Shown: positions 58,256 through 64,000 of the stretch, one piece after another
Numbering within the stretch: position 1 is the stretch's first letter
How the letters are laid out: each line of letters begins with the position of its first letter
Source: Coturnix japonica
Taxonomy: Eukaryota > Chordata > Aves > Galliformes > Phasianidae
NCBI RefSeq assembly: GCF_001577835.2
Contig: NC_029518.1
Span: forward strand, 87,296,208-87,360,207
Reading direction: 5' to 3'
DNA: 64,000 bases
The notes under the pieces: model-generated
What the model was told of the DNA's origin: nothing
Seen by the model: the letters and a program-made list of their open reading frames with translations, nothing else
The model's database searches: none
Program-made: the position numbers and the translations under genes

Positions 58256-58964
58256 AATTATGTAGTTATTGGAAAAGTCCCTGATTGTCTCTTAGAGACA
58301 ACTGTCACATAGCACTTACTATACATAGGGAGTGACACACAATGATGAAGCAGTTAAAACTGAAAACGATATTCTTGCTTCAAGACAGAGCATTTGCATT
58401 TTTGGAGAATGGTCTTGTTTCTTTTTACAGATTGGTTTAAGAAGCTTTCAGAAAGGCTAAAAATATCTTTTTACATTAACTAGCTTTCCCTTTCTTTGAG
58501 CTAAGCACACTGAGGTGTGGAACGGTTTTGATGAGCTCATGAATATTGACACTAGAGCTACAAAACTACAAATGCTAGTACATTTTATGCATAGTACATT
58601 ATATGAACCCATTTTACATAGTGGTAGGAACCATTCATTACTAAGGAATCAGTATATTTTCAATTTAAGACCTTCATAATCATATAGATTGTCTTCAGAC
58701 ATAATATATACCATAGAATTTCACCCAAGGACTTCCACATAAACCCTGTAATTTCTGGTCAAGCTAGAGCAGCTTTTTTGCAAAGGTATGTTTTAAAATT
58801 CCCAAATGACTGAAACACCACAGCACCTTAAAAAACCTGCCTTAGCTGCTACAGTCTCATACATCTTGCACCTTGTGCGAACATCTTCAGATTAAGCTTT
58901 CAATCAGTGGATCTTGCTATGGCTTTGTCTGCTAAATTATAGATTCCCCATGTTCTGGAAAACT
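58256..58964. other. Non-coding unique sequence
   Basis: Nothing recognised. Confidence 0.6.
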
Positions 58965-59165
58965 CTTTCTCAACTTGGGTCTTAGAATCCATGATCAAGT
59001 CACCTTTAACCTTCTCTCAGATAATCTAAGTACGTTGAGCTTCTTTAATCTTTCAATGTCAGGCAGGAATTTCAGACTTTCAATTGTTCTTGCTGTTCTT
59101 TTCTGTAACCTTTCACGTTTGCCTTAATTCTCCAGGAGTAAGGAGGTTCAGCAAAAGGCTTATGG
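58965..59165 (-). mobile_element. Ancient CR1-type LINE fragment (antisense)
   Basis: ATCAAGTCACCTTTAACCTT, CTCTCAGATAATCTAAGTAC, GTTGAGCTTCTTTAATCTTT, CAATGTCAGGCAGGAATTTC and CTTGCTGTTCTTTTCTGTAA follow the reverse-complement order of older CR1/L3-like 3' regions ('gatcaagtcacctcttaaccttctctttgataagctaaa', 'gagctccttcagtctttc', 'ggctcttctctgaaccctctcc'). Divergence is high, indicating old age. Confidence 0.68.
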
Positions 59166-62100
59166 GATTCTGGGATAGAAATCCCTGGGAAAAAAAATCT
59201 CTAGTATTGGTGGCCGCTGGTTTTTCACATGACTTTAGCTAAGCTAGGTTAGCAAGTTGCTCTTAGAAGAGGAGTCAAAGAATTTGCAGTATCCAGTGAA
59301 GGTAAAAACGAGGCAGAGATCAGAGCCTCTAGGACTTAAGACTTGATGGGAGAAACTACATTTTAGTATGCTGAGCTTTTTTCCAATCTGAATTAGAATC
59401 AAATAACTTTTTTTAAAGCTCAGAATCCTCTAGGAAATTTAAATAGCTTTCTCCACACAATTTTATTAAGAATTCTACCAGTTCTTTATTCCTTATTCAC
59501 TGCATCCCATAAAAGCATTTACAAGATCTGTGATTTGGAAAATCTCTTCAAATTGTAAAGATTGTTTTGCCAAATCAAGTAGAAAACAATGTTTCTATTA
59601 CAATCAAATGTTATCAGACTAGACTAAAAATGATAGGGCAATTAATCGTTGGGAATGTTTACATTCATCGATAATTACAAAGCATGGTTATTAAGCATTC
59701 TGAATATTTGAAATGCACCACTTAACCCCAAAACACCTTGGCTGAAAATATAATAGAGTTATATTTTATTTACAGATGTGTGGTCTAGTCAAAATTGCAG
59801 TTACATCAACTCCTGCCCTTCCCAATAATCCTCACTTTCCAACAGATAAAACAAGCACGTGGTCATTAAGAGGTGAAAAGAATGAGATGAATAACTGAAA
59901 GGATTAATGTTATTATGTTCATTCTCTGCTGCTCCAATATGTAAAGTAGGCTAATTCCAGGCTAATTTACCATTGCCCTAGAGCTTATTTACTTGTTACT
60001 GGAATGTGCATATAAAATGCTCTTAAAAGAGAACAATGCATTGGTGCAAATAAGGTCACACAATGCTCTATGACATGGGACTGAGTTTCTCTTCTTTCCT
60101 ATTCTCACTTCTCTCACCGGAGCCCACCTGTTTACACCCAGCTCACCAGTAAAGAGGCTTGGCATCAGTGTCTGAACTACACTAAACCCATGTCCTCCAT
60201 TGTGAGTAAAGAGTCAGACAAGTTATAAAGAGACCCATCAGGTACCAGTCTTCCTGCCCACATTCTGCTTCCCTTCATGACACATCCTACTCTCATCACT
60301 GAAAACCAAGGCAGGAATCCTGGATCCTCAGCCCAAATTTTACACAGCAGTGCATGATATGTTCACTTTCTCTCAATGCTCTTTGCAAACCCAGACAGTT
60401 CAGTAAGCAATAACATAATTAATCAACACTATCAGACAGTTCTCTAAGGGAAAAATTTATTATTATTATTATTATTTTAAGATAATGGTAACAACACAGC
60501 TGTATAGTTGTCCTCTAAAGAAACAGTAAGTGGTGGTATGTCCATTGCACCATTGGCTGTCCTGAACAGTATAGAAAGGGCTACACCTAGGGCAACAAAA
60601 GCTGGCTTCAAAATACAGTTGTGTACATATTCCTGAGATACTCATCATTAAAACTGCATGCCTAGTCACGTAGTTTTATTGGCTTCCTATGTGCCTAGGG
60701 TAGCACCATCAAGGTTCTCCTGCAGGGAAAGCTGCCGTAGGGTACCAACCAAGGTCAACCTGTGCTCAGACAGCAAAGCCCACGAGGCTCCTGGGAAGCA
60801 AAACACAACTTATAAGAGCAACTCTAATTCCAGACTGAAGCTCTATCAGCCATTCTGCTTCTTATGTGCCAGAGACCAAGATAAAGGACAGGAAATAAAA
60901 ACTTCCATTCCCTTTGTTTTTAATGTATTTCTGTTTATCACTTCATTGTATCATTTTGTGAGGCAGCTTCAAAGCTTTGTAGGCAGGCTGAATATTAACC
61001 ATTCCACCACGATCCACTCAGTTACTCCTGGCACAGGTTAATCCCTGTATCATAGGCTGCCACCAGTTTGCTAAGCAGCTTAAAAGGACATGTTATAACT
61101 TTGACAATGACCTGCTAATGGTTTTACATTTCTCAGAAGTATTATGAGCTATCTTTGTCATTTTTATCTTCTAATGAGATCAATAAATTTAGGAAGCAGA
61201 CATAGATGGAGCAAACTGCAATGCCACAGCCAAGGACGTGGCATGTATAACTGCTATACTATAAATAATAATGCAGAAAGCATAATCAAACCTTGACTTT
61301 TACAGAGGAAAATCGAGTTGCAAGTGCCTCAGCCAGCATCTAAAAAAATCTCCTCATTTGTTAGGAAAACCACGTAACCTCTGATTTCTTCTTTCATATC
61401 ACACCATGCCAATCTCTTAATGAAAAGCTTCACACTGAGAAACATGTTTCACTCACTGATTTTTTTCTTTTCCAGTGGGAAATAACAGTTTTTGATGTTT
61501 TAACCCACCCTCGCAGTCTTTGGTGTCTCTACATGAAATAAGCATGTCAGGTTAAAAGTTTTGCATAGCAGCACAGCACATTTTCCTGCTTCTTGAACAC
61601 ATATCACTGTCTCTTCCTTCACCCTTCTAACTGTGAGAAGTCCAAGACTTAAAAAACCCCAAAACCACAGAGATGTCAGGTGGCTTCTAGAGCAGGTACT
61701 TCACCTACAGAGTGACATGGCAGGGAATGGTTCCCCTGACCTACACCTTCCTGCTATGCCACACTATGCCCAGCTTGGGGCAAGACCCTGGGCCACCTCT
61801 AGAGAAGAGTCTTGGCCTGCCAATCCTCTGGGAAATGCACAGTCCCAGTGGTCTCCAGTGGGAACAATAAAGTGTTTGTAAATAGGACTGATGATGCATC
61901 CAGTGCCCAAGAGACCTGGGAGCCAGGTCCATTTGCCCTTCTTGGCCATCTAAATTATACTCCTGTGGTTACCCTTCCCAGCACCTCCCTTGCCCAAATA
62001 AGACTGAAAGCAATTGAATATTCAGTGGGCCCGAGACCCAAATTTTATTTTACTGGTTCCTGTTCAACACAGTGAATTGAAAGCCTGACATCAAGCAGCA

Positions 62101-63254
62101 GCACCTACAGTTACTTCTCCAGCTCAGTAACTGTTGGCACTAGATGTTTTGTAGCAAAACAGAAGACACGCCTCTGGAAGCTTTCATCTTCCCAGGCAAA
62201 GAATTATCAAAACAAGCCTAATTCAGCTAATTACATAAGCAGTCCTCATTTCTGCAGCACATAAGCATTCACCATGTAGTGGTTGTAAAGGACAGAAAGG
62301 AGTGCTCCATCTCAATGCACTGCAGCATCTTGGACAGAGCGCGGGTTAGTTCAGAGCACGAAACTCAGGCTGAAAAATACCTTATAGCAAATGATTCCCC
62401 ATCCTACCTGCCCACTGTGTAGAGAATTAGTCCTTTCACCAGGTCTTGGAGCTGTGTGCTAGTCAGATTCAAAATTCTGACTATAAAGCTTGGCAGATTT
62501 ATGCCTTGCAAAATAAAGATATCTTTAAAGAATGGCCCCATGACAATATTTAGGAGGTATTACAGCAGAGCATAGGTGCTATTCCTTATTCTCAAACAGA
62601 AAGCAAACTGCTGCTGGCTTACAGAGCCTTCCTTTGGAACACTACTTAAGCAGCAATAGCATTAAATGTAGAAAGATTCATACTAACTGTACATGTGTCT
62701 ATAAACAAAGACAGGGCTAGCTGCAAATCCAAGTACCCCAGGAACGTATGGTTTGGCTTGGCAAAGATTTTTCTACAGCAAAATAGAATGGTTTGGATTT
62801 TGCTTTTCTGTTTTTCTTTTAGCAAACGATCACAGACGATGAAAATTAAGGCAATTGAGCACCTTTGAAATGCCAGCAGTTCCTGCCTCAGTGCATTGCA
62901 TTGTTGCGATGTCAGGAATGAGCCCCAGGAAGGCTTTCAGTGGCACTGCAGCCGTGCTGCTCTAAGTGCTTGCTGCTGACACTGGTGCAGATGAGTCTAA
63001 GCTATATGTGAGCAGAAAATCAATTACAGAAACTAAAGAATGGGGAAGGGTAAAAAACAAGTCTCCAGTTATCAAGAGATCTTTCAAACTATTGTGCCCT
63101 CACAAATAAAGGACATGGTGCTTTTTTTCCCAGCTTTGAAAAATTTTGCTTTCGATTTGGATGACAGAACTGGATCATGTTTGCTCATAGATGTGCATGT
63201 TGCCCAGTGAGCACATAAGGAGCTAGGAGATCTGGTTTAGTGATTTTCTGTAGG
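59166..63254. other. Non-coding unique sequence
   Basis: No gene supported. Contains a (TTA)n run (60456-60478) and a GC-richer patch (61650-61930) with an AATAAA at about 61866 that I could not assign. Frames 60658-61041 (+) and 61633-61881 (+) have no recognisable domain. Confidence 0.63.
60456..60478. repeat. (TTA)n microsatellite
   Basis: About seven TTA units ending in a T run. Confidence 0.95.
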
Positions 63255-63329
63255 TATGGTTAAGGGAGGATGGCTGGACTAGATGATCTTGTAGGTCCTT
63301 TCTAACTCTGTGATTCTATGATTCTATGA
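63255..63329 (+). mobile_element. CR1 LINE, extreme 3' tail (sense)
   Basis: GGCTGGACTAGATGATCTTG, then TAGGTCCTTTCTAACTCTGT and GATTCTATGATTCTATGA, is a classic avian CR1 terminus with its ATTCTATG octamer repeats. Confidence 0.94.
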
Positions 63330-63802
63330 CATGAGTCACAGTGCTGGTTTGTGCCCAAGAAAAGCAGAGTTCAGTGTAAGCATTATCCCTCAAGCACACG
63401 TGAAAAGGACAGATACAAAGACGAATCTGCACAATTTAATCTAGGCTTTATTTCTCCTGCAGCATCTGCATTCTGCTCTTCACCTGCCCCAAAATGAGGT
63501 TAATAAGGGCTCCAAAATGGAAATGCTGGGCCCAGCTCTGCCCCTTTGCTTAGCAAATACAGCAGCAAAATCACTTTCATGTCAATGGAAACAGGACAGA
63601 CTGTGTTGCTTGTTGGGAAAATCATGTTGCTGTATTCCAGGTACCATGTAAACCCACCTACCTGGCCTTTTGTGGAGGTTTTGCTTTTCTTTTTTTTTTT
63701 TTTCTTACCGATATAAAGCAGATTCGTACAGTCCTTCATTCACAGTCAGGTGTTTTGTCATGGATGGAAAACATATGAGATGTCTCCAGCATGATCAGGA
63801 CA
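63330..63802. other. Spacer between two facing CR1 tails
   Basis: Contains a T-rich tract at 63686-63704. No gene is seen. Confidence 0.65.
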
Positions 63803-63865
63803 TAAATCATAGGATAGGAAGGGAACTTAAAGGCCACCTAGCTCCAGTCACCTGCTGTGATTGGC
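63803..63865 (-). mobile_element. CR1 LINE, short 3' fragment (antisense)
   Basis: AATCATAGGATAGGAAGGGA, then ACTTAAAGGCCACCTAGCTC and CAGTCACCTGCTGTG, resembles the reverse complement of a CR1 3' end ('aatcataggataggaagggaccttaaagatcacctagtccaa'). It is short and diverged. Confidence 0.65.
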
Positions 63866-64000
63866 CTCACTATCCCCTGAGTAAAAGATTACTTCTTAAT
63901 ACCTAAATTCCCCCTCTTTTAGTTTAAAATCATTGATTACTTTAACTGAGTCTGGAAAACAAGCTCAGGCTTTCAGCAGCTATAGCTCACTCATCTAATT
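63866..64000. other. Window end, non-coding
   Basis: Nothing recognised. Confidence 0.6.

Noticed and set aside
60658-61041. 127-codon plus-strand open frame
   Set aside because: No recognisable family, no splice signals and an ordinary local composition; treated as chance.
62325-62375. tRNA-like 'GCGCGGGTTAGTTCAGAGC' stretch
   Set aside because: Reminiscent of a D-arm, but no T-arm (GTTCRANNC), anticodon stem or acceptor pairing follows.
1-64000. Bacterial-type features (operons, ribosome binding sites, CRISPR, attachment sites)
   Set aside because: The repeat content is that of a vertebrate nuclear genome, and none of these features is present.
1-64000. Endogenous retrovirus or LTR element
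   Set aside because: No LTR pair, primer-binding site or retroviral protein motif was recognised anywhere in the window.

Overview
This window looks like AT-rich, non-coding DNA from a bird nuclear genome, most likely a galliform (chicken, turkey or quail group). The main evidence is the repeats. There are many truncated CR1 LINEs with the avian 3' end (TTCCAACCCA followed by ATTCTATGATTCTATGA-type repeats, or the reverse complement). There are also two remnants of a chicken-type (Galluhop-like) mariner DNA transposon with the terminal motif AAAAGTAATGCCTCCTAT. No bacterial, organellar or viral gene organisation is visible: no operons, no rRNA, no recognisable tRNA and no CRISPR array.

I found no protein-coding gene that I can name. 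Nearly all open frames are short and lack splice context, a family motif or coding-like composition. The window therefore reads as a gene desert or the inside of a very large intron. Three stretches have exon-like signals: 46017-46088 (-), 53069-53160 (-) and 8610-8851 (+). They are recorded as low-to-moderate candidates only. The best is 46017-46088, which follows a long polypyrimidine tract and lies in the longest open frame of the window.

Layout. 1-4157: unique sequence with a 20-bp perfect palindrome. 4158-4510: AT microsatellite abutting a CR1. 4511-14440: mostly unique, with a MIR-like fossil near 6745 and a candidate exon at 8610. 14441-16175: two antisense CR1 copies. 16176-30424: unique sequence with microsatellites, a C19 run and an exceptional C59 run at 27568. 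30425-32731: a sense CR1 that keeps the end of ORF2, a MIR-like fossil, and an antisense CR1. 32732-48655: mostly unique, with an AT hairpin cluster (37282), a CR1 tail (38430), purine and pyrimidine tracts (41490-41703), ancient SINE-like fossils (42560-44320), a possible conserved regulatory block (43385-43565) and the best exon candidate (46017). 48656-49186: an end-to-end internally deleted mariner. 50080-50271 and 58965-59165: ancient CR1 remnants. 56023-56323: a half mariner. 63255-63865: two facing CR1 tails.

No previously undescribed system can be supported. What the window records is layered repeat history (ancient amniote SINE/CR1 fossils, then avian CR1, then mariner) plus a few sites where RNA-seq or cross-species alignment would decide between exon, enhancer and noise.
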